In this document: positions 1 to 8,161 of the stretch, one piece after another
Numbering within the stretch: the first letter of the stretch is position 1
Layout: every line of letters starts with the position of its first letter
NCBI GenBank assembly: GCA_963712485.1
Contig: CAVQID010000039.1
Location: 62,001-126,000 of the forward strand
DNA length: 64,000 bases
Source of the DNA: JALORV01 sp963712485
GTDB taxonomy: Bacteria; Pseudomonadota; Gammaproteobacteria; Burkholderiales; Burkholderiaceae_F
Direction: 5' to 3'
The notes under the pieces: generated by a model
Told to the model about the DNA's origin: nothing
Database searches by the model: none
The model's input: the letters and a program-made list of their open reading frames with translations, nothing else
Translations under genes and position numbers: made by a program

Positions 1-15
1 TTAGGGGAGATATCG

Positions 16-996
16 ATGAAACGTTGGTTGTCAGGATTGGCGCTGTCGCTCTTTGCCGCTGGGGCGATGGCGCAGGCGATTGTCGATTTGGACTACGTCA
101 AGCAGGCGCTTGGCCGCGGTGCGATCGTCTGGGACGCCCGCGATGAAGACGCCTATGCGAAGGGACACATCCCGGGAGCTGTGAACATCGGCGACCCCAC
201 GTTGACCCTGCGCGATGCGAACACCGAGGACTACCTGCCGCTGGCCGACCTGGAGAAGGCGCTGGGCAGCGCGGGCATTGATCCGACGCGCGAGGTCGTC
301 GTCTACGGCGACCGTGGCCTGCCCTCCGCGTACTTCGCGCAGCTCACGCTGCGCTACTTCGGCGCCGGTAACGCCCGCGTCTTCCACGAAGGCATCGAGG
401 GCTGGCGCGCTGGCGGTCAGCCTATCCAGACGGCGGCCGTGAAGGGCAAGCCGGTCGCGCTGAAGCTCACGCCGCAGCCGGGCGTGCTCGTCAGCACGAA
501 GGAAGTCGTCGCGTCGCTCAAGCGACCGGACGTGCAGTTCCTCGATGTGCGCACCGTAAAGGAGTTCAAGGCCGACGACATCCGCGCGATCCGTGGTGGT
601 CACATCCCGGCGGCGGTCAATGTGCCGTTCGAGCAGAACTGGGTCGATCCGGACACGCGCTCCAAACTGCGCGCCGGCAAGATCAAGGATTCGAGTGGAA
701 TGGCGCTCAAGCCGCGGGCCGAGCTCGCCAAGCTCTACGAGAAGCTTGATCCTGCCCGAGAGATCATCGTCTACTGCCAAAGCGGCAATCGTGCCTCGCA
801 GAGCGCCGCCGTGCTGGCCGATCTCGGCTACAAGAACGTCAAGGTGTTCGACTCGTCCTGGCTCGGCTATTCAAGCTGGCTCAGCGCGCCGGCGGAAGAC
901 GAGGTCTGGACCAACTTCGGTTCGCTGCCGGCTGCGGTCAAGGGGCTGGAAAACCGCTTTGGCGAGATGGAGCGGGCGGCCAAGCCACGCCAGTAA
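16..996 (+). CDS. secreted tandem-rhodanese sulfurtransferase
   Basis: 326 aa with an N-terminal signal peptide (hydrophobic residues 4-18, cleavage near AMA-QA). Two rhodanese-fold domains follow, about residues 22-140 and 155-290. The second carries a normal active-site loop, CQSGNRAS, with catalytic Cys254 just after a VYC strand. In the first, the equivalent loop (YGDRGLPSA, about 97-105) has no cysteine, so that half is probably structural, as in thiosulfate:cyanide sulfurtransferases. The protein would act in the periplasm on thiosulfate or another sulfane-sulfur donor; the substrate cannot be read from sequence. A GGGGAG ribosome site lies just upstream of the ATG, and a clear terminator follows. 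It appears to be transcribed alone, though its upstream neighbour is outside the window. Confidence 0.88.
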   Translation: MKRWLSGLALSLFAAGAMAQAIVDLDYVKQALGRGAIVWDARDEDAYAKGHIPGAVNIGDPTLTLRDANTEDYLPLADLEKALGSAGIDPTREVVVYGDRGLPSAYFAQLTLRYFGAGNARVFHEGIEGWRAGGQPIQTAAVKGKPVALKLTPQPGVLVSTKEVVASLKRPDVQFLDVRTVKEFKADDIRAIRGGHIPAAVNVPFEQNWVDPDTRSKLRAGKIKDSSGMALKPRAELAKLYEKLDPAREIIVYCQSGNRASQSAAVLADLGYKNVKVFDSSWLGYSSWLSAPAEDEVWTNFGSLPAAVKGLENRFGEMERAAKPRQ

Positions 997-1015
997 CGCC
1001 ATGTGATCACCGCTG

Positions 1016-1052
1016 AAGGGTCGGAAGAACTTTCGCGTCCGACCCTTTCTTG
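1016..1052 (+). terminator. rho-independent terminator after the rhodanese gene
   Basis: A perfect 10-bp stem (1016-1025 pairing with 1038-1047, AAGGGTCGGA/TCCGACCCTT) with a 12-nt loop is followed by a short TCTT tract. It lies 20 bp after the rhodanese stop codon. Confidence 0.7.
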
Positions 1053-1176
1053 CTGGTGCTCCTCTCCCAGGCACCGTATCGGCTGCGCGTAGGTGCGACC
1101 ACCCCCAAGCGCCGGTGAGGTAGTCTGCGCGCCTCTGGATCTCGAAACGTTGAATCGACGAAAGGAAAGACGAACG

Positions 1177-1893
1177 ATGACGCCCAAACTCGCCGCAGAA
1201 TTTCTTGGCACCTTCTGGCTCGTTCTCGGTGGCTGCGGCAGTGCGGTGCTCGCCGCTGCTTTTCCCGAGCTCGGCATCGGTTTCGTAGGCGTGTCGCTGG
1301 CGTTCGGCCTGACGGTGCTGACCGGCGCCTATGCGCTCGGTCCGATCTCCGGCGGCCACTTCAACCCGGCCGTATCCGTCGGCCTGTGGGCAGGCGGCCG
1401 CTTCCCTGCGGCGCAGTTGCTGCCGTACATCGTGGTGCAGGTTCTGGGCGCCATCGTCGCCGCGGGCGTGCTCTACCTGATCGCGAGCGGCAAGGCCGGT
1501 TTCGATGTGTCGGCCGGCTTTGCCTCCAATGGCTACGGCGAACACTCGCCGGGCAAGTACAGCTTCGGCGCGTCCGCGATTACCGAAATCGTCATGACCT
1601 TCATGTTCCTGATCGTGATTCTCGGCGCCACACACAAACGCGCGCCGGTGGGCTTTGCCGGACTCGCGATCGGCCTCGCGCTGACGCTCATCCACCTGAT
1701 CAGCATTCCGGTCACCAACACATCGGTGAATCCGGCGCGCAGTACTGGACCGGCGCTTTTCGTCGGCGGCTGGGCGGTGGGGCAGCTGTGGCTCTTCTGG
1801 GTCGCACCGCTCGTCGGTGCGCTGTTGGCCGGTTGGTTCTCGCGCGTGATCTTCGACTCGGCCGAGGAGCCCCCGGTCGTCGGACAGCGCTGA
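1177..1893 (+). CDS. aqpZ: aquaporin Z, water channel
   Basis: 238 aa, the usual AqpZ length, with six membrane segments and the two half-helices that each carry an NPA motif: FNPAVSVG (Asn63) and VNPARSTG (Asn185). The selectivity filter looks water-specific rather than glycerol-type: Phe43, His173 and Arg188 fill the positions of F43, H174 and R189 in E. coli AqpZ. The start at 1177 is preferred over an in-frame ATG at 1093 because a purine-rich AAAGGAAAG site lies 8-16 bases upstream and the protein then begins MTPKLAAEFLGTFW, as in the family. It would pass water across the inner membrane during osmotic shifts. It stands alone between a terminator and a stretch of decayed genes. Confidence 0.95.
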   Translation: MTPKLAAEFLGTFWLVLGGCGSAVLAAAFPELGIGFVGVSLAFGLTVLTGAYALGPISGGHFNPAVSVGLWAGGRFPAAQLLPYIVVQVLGAIVAAGVLYLIASGKAGFDVSAGFASNGYGEHSPGKYSFGASAITEIVMTFMFLIVILGATHKRAPVGFAGLAIGLALTLIHLISIPVTNTSVNPARSTGPALFVGGWAVGQLWLFWVAPLVGALLAGWFSRVIFDSAEEPPVVGQR

Positions 1894-2033
1894 AGGAACA
1901 ACAACAGGGCCGGCATCGACTGCGCGGTTCGCAAGTCCTGGACTTGACTGCCGCGTCGATGGCACGGCCAATCGATTGCCCCCAAACCGAACCGGTCTGG
2001 GCAGTTCACGCGATCTGACGATCGTCCAGGCGG

Positions 2034-2319
2034 TGAGTCGCCGCGAGCCGGCGTTCAACCGCGCGCACCTCGGCATGAACGCTTCGGCCGCCGCTGACAA
2101 CATGCGGTCGCGCAGATAGACAAAGCCGTAAGCGGTCGTCATCCACGGCGGTTGCAGCGGTAACGCAAGCAGTGCGCCGTCGTCCACGTCCCGGCGGATC
2201 AGCGGCAGCGGGGCGACACCGACGCTGTCGCTGCCGAGCACCACTTCCTTCGCGACGCGCAGTGAATCCACCTTGACCGGTGGAAGGTAATCGCCAAGAC
2301 AGGGTGACTCTTCACCGAA
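2034..2319 (-). pseudogene. remnant of a LysR-type regulator (effector-domain C-terminus)
   Basis: On the minus strand the reading frame between about 2319 and 2034 encodes a stretch with the look of the last 80-90 residues of a LysR effector-binding domain: VVLGSDSVGVAPLPLIRRDV, DDGALLALPL and LSAAAEAFM in the usual order and spacing. No helix-turn-helix N-terminus is present; the frame upstream runs into unrelated sequence that overlaps the start of the cytochrome gene. The piece has no plausible start or ribosome site. I read it as a decayed 3' fragment. The assignment rests on remembered family patterns, not on a search. Confidence 0.6.
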
Positions 2320-2400
2320 ATGGTCTATCAGCCGATGCTGGAGTCGCTCGCCTATCTGCGGGCGAACGGCTTCAAGACGCCGTCGGGACGCGTGCGGTAA
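2308..2400 (+). pseudogene. remnant of a HAD-family hydrolase
   Basis: Thirty in-frame codons between a TGA at 2305 and a TAA at 2398 encode VYQPMLESLAYLRANGFKT, which closely matches the segment before the second catalytic motif of HAD acid-phosphatase-like hydrolases (usually continuing F-I-V-S-G-G). Here the frame changes to unrelated residues right after GFKT and stops. The fragment abuts, head to head, the LysR remnant, which points to a deletion or rearrangement that joined two broken genes. Confidence 0.5.
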
Positions 2401-2412
2401 GTTGCGGCTTTC

Positions 2413-4769
2413 ATGATGAAGCGCATGCCCCCTGCCCCGGCCGCTCGGCCCAGCGCGGCTGGACGATCCCCAACCGCTCGCTGGGTCATTGCTTCTGCAG
2501 TCGCCGCCGCGCTGGCCGTCGGCCTGGCCGCGTGGTTCGTCCAGCAAGCCCCGTCCAAGCTGCCGACCGTCCCCGCGCCAACGCCGGAGGTCGCCACCTT
2601 TCTTGGCAGTGACGCCTGCAAGGCATGCCACCTGACCGAATACGCGGCGTGGACCTCATCGCAGCACGCGCGCGCGATGCAGCACGCGACGGTCGAGACC
2701 GTGCGCGGCGACTTCAACGACGCGAAGTTCACCTTTGACCGCGTGACGTCGCACTTCTTCCGGAACGATGGCAAGTTCTTCGTTCGCACCGACGGCCCCG
2801 ACGGCAAGCTCGCGGACTTCGAGGTGAAGTACACGTTCGGACTCGAGCCGCTGCAGCAGTACCTGGTGGAGTTGCCTGGCGGTCGCTTGCAGGCGCTTGC
2901 AGTCACCTGGGACACCCGCCCGAAATCGGCGGGCGGTCAACGCTGGTTCCGCCAGTATCCGGACGAGAAGATCGATTTCCGTGATGAGTTGCATTGGACG
3001 AAGCGCACGCAGAACTGGAACTTCATGTGTGCGGACTGCCACTCGAGTGAGGTCGTGAAAGGCTACGACGCCGGCACGAACAGCTTCAAGACGAGATGGA
3101 AGGAAATCTCGGTCGGCTGCGAAGCGTGCCACGGGCCGGGCTCGGCGCACATGGCCTGGACAAAGGAGAAGTCGTCCGATCCGCGCAAAGGCCTGACGGT
3201 GCAGCTTGACGAACGCCGCGGCGTCAGCTGGAGCATCGATGCCGCGAGCGGCAACGCCAACCGCAGCCGCGAGCGCACCTCCGCGCGCGAAGTCGAAGTC
3301 TGTGCGCAATGTCACGCGCGGCGCGCGCAGATCGCCGAGGGCTACCGGCCCGGAGCGCCGTTCCTGGATCACTACCTGCCGTCGCTTCTGGTTCCCGGCC
3401 TGTACTACGTCGACGGCCAGCAGCGCGATGAAGTGTTCATCTGGGGCTCGTGGCTGCAGAGCCGCATGCATCGCAAGGGCGTGACCTGCAGCGATTGTCA
3501 TGAACCGCACACGCAGAAGCTGCGTGTCGACGGCAACGCGGTCTGCGGTCAGTGCCACGCGCCGGGCAAATACGACGCGCGGTCGCACCACCACCACGCC
3601 GCCGGATCCCCGGGGCACAGTGCGCCGACTGCCACATGCCGAAGACGATCTACATGGTTGTCGACGGCCGCCGCGACCACAGCATGCGCGTTCCGCGCCC
3701 GGATCAATCCGCCGCCTTCGGCGTGCCGAATGCCTGCAACCAGTGCCACACGAATCGGGATGCCAAGTGGGCTGCCGCCGCGGTGCGCGGCTGGCTGGGG
3801 CGCGATGCGAAGGGTTTCCAGGACTTCGCGTCGTCCTTCCATGCAGGCGAGAACAGCAAGCCGGGCGCGATCGCCTCGCTCGCTGCCATCGCAAACGACG
3901 TCGCCGCGGCGCCGATCGCTCGCGCCTCGGCCGTCGAGCGCATCGCATTGGCGGGCGGAGGGGACGCCGCCACCGCCCAGCGTGCGGCGCAAGACGCGCA
4001 GCCGCTGGTGCGCCTCGCGGCGGTGCGGCTGGCGGAAAGGCTCCCGCCGTCGGTGCAAGCGCGGCTGCTGGCGCCCTTGCTCGCCGATCCGTTGCGCGCG
4101 GTGCGCATCGAGGCGGCGCGCGCGCTCGCAGGCCAGCAGGATGAGCTCAGCGCGCAGCAGCGCGCGGCGTGGCAAAGCGCCGCCGACGAATATCTCGCGA
4201 CACTGCAGTACACCGCGGACCGACCCGAAGCGCGTGTTGCGCTCGGCTCGTTCGAAGCGCGGCTCGGCCGTCACGAGCAGGCGCAGGCTGCTTTCGCGCA
4301 GGCGCTCGCGCTCGATCCCGACTTCCTGCCCGCCTACCTCAATGCCGCCGACGATTGGCGCGCGCAGGGCAACGAGGCGCAGGCTCGCGCGGCGCTGGAA
4401 AGCGGTCTGGCGCGCGACCCGAAGAACGCAGCGCTGCGCCACGCTCTCGGGTTGGCACTCGTGCGGGCGGGCGACCGCAGTAAGGCGCTGGAGGAACTCG
4501 ATCGGGCGGCGCAACTGGCACCCAACGAACCGCGCTACACGTACGTCTACGCCATTGCACTGAACTCGACGGGGCGCCCGGCGGATGCGATCAGGCTGCT
4601 CGCCCGAGCCACTGTTCGCTGGCCGGTCAATCGGGACATGCTGATGGCGTTGGCGACAATGCAGCGGGACGCCGGCGACACGGACGCCGCACGGCGCACC
4701 GCGGCGAAGCTTGTGCAGGAATTCCCGGGCGATCCCGAGGCCAATGCTTTGGCCAGCCAAATGCGTTAG
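2413..4769 (+). CDS. octahaem cytochrome c with C-terminal TPR repeats, frameshifted
   Basis: Joined across one frameshift this is about 785 aa. It starts with a membrane anchor or signal (residues 24-42), then eight CxxCH haem-binding motifs in order: CKACH, CADCH, CEACH, CAQCH, CSDCH, CGQCH, CADCH, CNQCH. An alanine-rich HEAT-like stretch and about three TPR repeats (roughly residues 600-780) follow. The first six haem motifs are read in the frame opened at 2413; the last two and the TPR region lie in another frame ending at 4769. Adding one base in the CCCCGGGG run at 3608-3615 restores a continuous protein and makes the length divisible by three. The family is secreted and probably takes part in periplasmic electron transfer; substrate unknown. 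The break may be a sequencing error or a recent mutation. Confidence 0.75.
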
Positions 4770-4959
4770 GGATCGACGCTTCGTGTCCGACGCAATCGGC
4801 CCTCGCGCGAATCATCCAGTGTCGTGGCCGCGGCGACGGCACTGCAGCCGCAAGAGGATGGATGAGGCAGCCGCGAGATCTCGCATGGTCGCGCGCAGCG
4901 GCTGCGCGACGGTCGCCGACAATTGCCGTTCGCCTCCGCGGACTGCTCGTCGCAGCCGT

Positions 4960-5274
4960 TCAGCCGTTCAGCAGCGGCTCGCCGAGCCAGAGCACCAGCG
5001 CGGCGATCGCACAGAGGATGCCGAGCACGGCCAGGAAGCCGAACGCCACCGCGCGCGGCTGGTAACCGGCGAACAGGCGCGCGAACGATTGGTGTTCGAA
5101 CAAAACAAACGGATTCGCGACAACCGCAAAGCAGGTGAATGCAAACGCCAGCTTGAGCGCGATGTTGTGGGCCGGCGCCCAGTCGCTCGCCGACCATGCG
5201 GCCGACAGCCACATCGCGCCGAGCGCGGCCATTCCGGCCGACGTGATGATTTCGCGTGGGCGCCAATCGGTCAT
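4960..5274 (-). CDS. small inner-membrane protein of unknown function
   Basis: 104 aa beginning MTDWRPREIITSAG, with three or four hydrophobic segments (about residues 12-28, 38-58 and 78-100), so an integral membrane protein. The start at 5274 is supported by GGAG eight bases upstream; the frame stays open further upstream but that extension is arginine-rich and unlike a protein. No family was recognised. It lies downstream of, and in the same direction as, nrsF and sigF but is separated from them by 309 bp, so co-transcription is uncertain. Confidence 0.6.
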   Translation of the reverse strand: MTDWRPREIITSAGMAALGAMWLSAAWSASDWAPAHNIALKLAFAFTCFAVVANPFVLFEHQSFARLFAGYQPRAVAFGFLAVLGILCAIAALVLWLGEPLLNG

Positions 5275-5583
5275 GCACAGCTCCGATCGGCCGACGACAC
5301 GGTATAACGAGCTACCGTTCCCGGCCCCGCTGCTGTGGCCGAGCGTCCGCCCATTTGAGCGAAACGGACGCCGCCTGCCTCCGCTGCTCGTCTCATTCTT
5401 TGGGTACCTCTGCCGGTCCCGAGCTCGCCGACGCGTCCCCCTGGGACATGAATAGGTTAGTGCAGCGCTTCCTGCGCCGGCCGAGAGGAGGCATCCCAAG
5501 AATATGGGTGTCTGAAAAGCGGAGCGCCGTTTGTCCGCACCGCAGCGATGACGGCCCCGAACGGAGCGAACGCGGGCGAACGA
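5275..5583. other. 309-bp intergenic stretch, no gene seen
   Basis: The stretch lies between the nrsF stop codon and the start of the small membrane-protein gene, both on the minus strand. Open frames here are arginine- and serine-rich shadows. A TTATAC hexamer on the minus strand about 30 bp upstream of the membrane-protein start could be a -10 element, but no convincing -35 accompanies it. Confidence 0.4.
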
Positions 5584-6225
5584 CTACCAGCGCAGTGCGC
5601 GGGGTCCGATCAGTGCACCCGCGACGGTCGGAATCGCCATGCCGAGGACGTACCAGACCGCCAGGAACGGCGCTTCGAGTTCCGGACAATGCAGCAGGTA
5701 CGCCAGTGTTCCCAGCGCCCCCGCGAACAGTCCGGTGGCCGCACCCGCCAGACGCAGTCGTGTCGGCGCGAGAGACCGGCCCGCAGACAGCAGCAGCACA
5801 AACGGCAAGATTGACAACAGCGCGATGTTGAACGGGCAGGTGCGCCAGCTCGATCCCAGCAGCAGCGCCAGCCGCTCGGTCGGTGCAGCCGCAAAAAGTG
5901 CCACCACGGCCAACGCCCAGAGCGCAAGCACGGGCAACCCGGCCACCTCGAGTGAGCGGCGCGCGGCCACACCGGGTCGGGCAAGCCGAGCGACTAGTCG
6001 GCCGCTGGCGATTGCCACGGCCACGACGAACGCCAGCTTGACCCAGAACATCGCAGTGCGAGCGTCGTCCGCCAGCGCCGGGTTGATGCCGAGGTGCAAC
6101 AGCACCAGCGGGAGCGCCGCAGCCACGCCGACCAGCGCCGCGCCCGCCAACCGTCGCGCGGGCGCGCGCGGGTCGATGAAGCCAGGGTCGCGTGACAGCA
6201 CGGTGATCAGTTCCTCGGTCCTCAT
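5584..6225 (-). CDS. nrsF: membrane anti-sigma factor of the NrsF (DUF1109) family
   Basis: 213 aa with six predicted membrane helices and a short cytoplasmic N-terminus (MRTEELITVLSRD) that in this family binds the sigma factor. Two cysteines in conserved surroundings, Cys130 (WRTCPFNI) and Cys180 (LLHCPE), are 50 residues apart; in Caulobacter NrsF two cysteines with the same spacing are, as I recall, needed to sense chromate and cadmium. The gene overlaps the end of sigF by four bases (ATGA), so the two are translationally coupled and made in matched amounts. The expected role is to hold SigF at the membrane until metal stress releases it. Confidence 0.88.
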   Translation of the reverse strand: MRTEELITVLSRDPGFIDPRAPARRLAGAALVGVAAALPLVLLHLGINPALADDARTAMFWVKLAFVVAVAIASGRLVARLARPGVAARRSLEVAGLPVLALWALAVVALFAAAPTERLALLLGSSWRTCPFNIALLSILPFVLLLSAGRSLAPTRLRLAGAATGLFAGALGTLAYLLHCPELEAPFLAVWYVLGMAIPTVAGALIGPRALRW

Positions 6226-6782
6226 CGTTCTTCCCGGATCAGCGCCGCTAGCACCTTCAGGCCGCGATGCACGCCGACCTTGACCGCAGACGGGGACAGC
6301 CCCGTCAGTCGCGCAGTCTCCTCGACCGACCGTCCTTCGATCTTCACGTATTCAATCGGCAGCCGCTGCTTGTCCGGCAGTCGCGCGAGCAGCACGCGCA
6401 GGTCGCGCCGCGCGTCGGATGCTGCAGCGCCGGCGTCCGAACTGAGCTCGTCGAGATCCTCGTCGAGTGGGTCATGCAACGCCTCGCGCGCACCGCGCGC
6501 GCGCAGCAGGTCGACCAGCTTGTACCGAGCGATCGCATACATCCAGACCGTGACCGGCTGGTCCGGGTCATAGGTGTGTCGCTTGTTGTGTACCGCGAGC
6601 AGCGTTTCCTGCACCAGATCCTCGACGTCATCCAGGTGTTGCGCCAGCCGCCGCCGGAAAAACGGCCGAAGTAGCGCGGCCGTCTCGCGAAGGAATCCGG
6701 CGTAGGCCTCCGCACTGCCGCGCTGCGCCGAAATCATCAAGCCGTGCAGGCGCGCCTCGCGAACTTCATGCGCTCGATTCAC
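6222..6782 (-). CDS. sigF: ECF RNA polymerase sigma factor, SigF type
   Basis: 186 aa with the two ECF domains: sigma-2 (about residues 25-95, including DDVEDLVQETLLAVH and the WMYAIARYKLVDLLR helix) and sigma-4 (about 125-180, LPDKQRLPIEYVKIEG then a helix-turn-helix SVEETARLTGLSPSAVKVGV). Its start codon is GTG. It is followed with a four-base overlap by its likely anti-sigma gene nrsF. A GTAACC-N16-CGAA element upstream suggests it activates its own transcription, and a matching element drives the divergent bufferin operon. In Caulobacter the homologous pair answers to chromium and cadmium; the inducer here is inferred, not shown. Confidence 0.9.
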   Translation of the reverse strand: MNRAHEVREARLHGLMISAQRGSAEAYAGFLRETAALLRPFFRRRLAQHLDDVEDLVQETLLAVHNKRHTYDPDQPVTVWMYAIARYKLVDLLRARGAREALHDPLDEDLDELSSDAGAAASDARRDLRVLLARLPDKQRLPIEYVKIEGRSVEETARLTGLSPSAVKVGVHRGLKVLAALIREER

Positions 6783-6799
6783 GCAGACCTGTCCATGGG

Positions 6800-6825
6800 T
6801 TCGTCAGAAGACGCGGCGCGGTTAC
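6800..6825 (-). promoter_or_regulatory. putative SigF-dependent promoter of sigF-nrsF
   Basis: On the minus strand GTAACC (6825-6820) is separated by exactly 16 bases from CGAA (6803-6800). This is the pattern I recall for Caulobacter SigF promoters. The CGAA is 18 bp upstream of the sigF start, giving a short leader that still holds an AGG ribosome site. Confidence 0.7.
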
Positions 6826-6856
6826 ACGCGGCGCGAGAATATTTCTTGCGCGGACT

Positions 6857-6882
6857 GTAACGCGCAGCAGCCCCAGAACGAA
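6857..6882 (+). promoter_or_regulatory. putative SigF-dependent promoter of the bufferin operon
   Basis: GTAACG (6857-6862), a 16-base spacer, then CGAA (6879-6882), pointing toward bufA1. It is back to back with the sigF promoter, the two -35 elements being 31 bp apart, so a single polymerase form could fire both directions. Confidence 0.7.
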
Positions 6883-6947
6883 TAAGCAGGCAGGCCGTCG
6901 CGGCGGGTCGCGCCGGCTCTCCCCCAAAACCGTTAGGAGATCTCCGC

Positions 6948-7229
6948 ATGAAGCAGACACTCGCCGTCACTGCAATCGCGTTCGCTGCGATCACCGCCGG
7001 CGCCGCGCTGGCGCAAGACAAGGGCGCATCGATCAAGGGCGAAAAGGAGCGCTGCTATGGCGTCGCCAAGGCCGGCCAGAACGACTGTGCTGCCGGACCG
7101 GGTACGACCTGTGCCGGCACGTCGAAAGTCGACTACCAGGGCAACGCCTGGAAGTACGTGCCGAAAGGCACCTGCATGACGATGACGACGCCCAAGGGCA
7201 AGGGCTCGCTCGAGCCGATGAAGAGCTAG
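6948..7229 (+). CDS. bufA1: bufferin precursor BufA1 (DUF2282)
   Basis: 93 aa with a Sec-type signal peptide (about residues 1-22, ending LAQ) and a small mature part holding four cysteines: Cys36, Cys47, Cys55 and Cys76. The stretch GEKERCYGVAKAGQNDCAAG is the signature of DUF2282, now known as bufferins. These are ribosomally made, post-translationally modified peptides whose cysteines are altered by the MNIO enzyme BufB with BufC and which then bind metals such as copper in the periplasm. An AGGAG site precedes the ATG. It is the first gene of a four-gene operon with the complete bufABCD set and a SigF-type promoter. Confidence 0.9.
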   Translation: MKQTLAVTAIAFAAITAGAALAQDKGASIKGEKERCYGVAKAGQNDCAAGPGTTCAGTSKVDYQGNAWKYVPKGTCMTMTTPKGKGSLEPMKS

Positions 7230-7324
7230 CACCGACTGCCGCGGTCCGGGACGATCGCTCTCTCCTGGAACGGTTGGATCGAATTTCTGTTCTGGCCGCG
7301 GCACTCTGGCTTCACATTCAGATC

Positions 7325-8161
7325 ATGCAAGAACTGACCGCCGGTTTGGGACTCAAGCCGCAGCATTTCGACGACGCGCACACCTGTCGTGCAGCGGGGC
7401 TGTGGTTCGAAATCCATCCGGAGAACTACATGGTGGCCGGCGGGCCCCGGCTCGCCTGGCTCGACGCGATCCGCGAACAGCATCCGCTGTCGCTGCATGG
7501 TGTCGCGCTTTCGCTGGCCGCGGACCAAGCACCTGATCCGGCCCATCTCGAAAAGCTCGCGACCCTGGTGGATCGCATCGCGCCGGCGCTCTTCTCCGAG
7601 CACCTGGCGTGGAGCGCCTGGGGCGGCGTCTATCGACCCGACCTGCTACCGGTGCCAAGAACGCTCGAGGCACTGCTTCGCATCGTCGACAACATCGCAC
7701 AGGTCCAGGACCGCCTGCGTCGGCCGATCGCGCTCGAGAATCCGACGCACTATCTGACCTTCGACGAGCACGAGTTCGGCGAACTCGACTTCCTGGTCGA
7801 GATCGCGCGGCGCAGCGGCTGCACGCTGCTGCTCGATGTGAACAACGTCTACGTCAGTGCCAACAACCTCGGCTACCGCGCCGAGACCGTGGTCGACGCG
7901 GTGCCGGCCGATCTGGTCACCGAGATTCATCTGGCCGGGCATAGCGCGGACCCGGCGCTCGGCACGCGGTTGCTGATTGACAGCCATGACGCGCCCGTCG
8001 CCGCGGACGTGTGGTCGCTGTACCGGCGACTAATCGCCCGCATCGGCGCGCGTCCGACGCTGATCGAGCGTGATGAGCACGTTCCCTCGTTCGCCGAACT
8101 GCTGGCCGAGCGCGAAATGGCCCAGGGCGTGCTGAATGGCGCGCTCGCGGAGGCCGCATGA
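7325..8161 (+). CDS. bufB: MNIO (DUF692) peptide-modifying iron oxidase BufB
   Basis: 278 aa of the DUF692 family, a TIM-barrel enzyme with two or three iron ions. Family landmarks appear in order: GLGLKPQHF near the start, EIHPENYM, LSLHGVALSL, SEHLAW, LENPTHYL, LLLDVNNVYVSA and EIHLAGH, whose histidines and acids are the usual metal ligands. It would oxidise cysteines of BufA1 into modified heterocycles in the cytoplasm before export. The frame is open to an upstream ATG at 7274, but the start at 7325 (MQELTAGLGLKP) fits the family best. Its stop overlaps the bufC start, so the two are coupled. Confidence 0.9.
   Translation: MQELTAGLGLKPQHFDDAHTCRAAGLWFEIHPENYMVAGGPRLAWLDAIREQHPLSLHGVALSLAADQAPDPAHLEKLATLVDRIAPALFSEHLAWSAWGGVYRPDLLPVPRTLEALLRIVDNIAQVQDRLRRPIALENPTHYLTFDEHEFGELDFLVEIARRSGCTLLLDVNNVYVSANNLGYRAETVVDAVPADLVTEIHLAGHSADPALGTRLLIDSHDAPVAADVWSLYRRLIARIGARPTLIERDEHVPSFAELLAEREMAQGVLNGALAEAA

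Noticed and set aside
871..2631. 586-codon open frame on the minus strand as one gene
   Set aside because: Runs antisense through aqpZ and into the cytochrome gene; only the 2034-2319 part resembles a protein family, so only that was kept as a remnant.
3600..3620. Programmed frameshifting in the cytochrome gene
   Set aside because: No slippery heptamer or downstream structure was evident and the shift sits in a simple C/G run; error or mutation is more likely.
2656..4760. Long antisense frames over the multihaem cytochrome gene
   Set aside because: No family features; the sense strand carries eight haem motifs.
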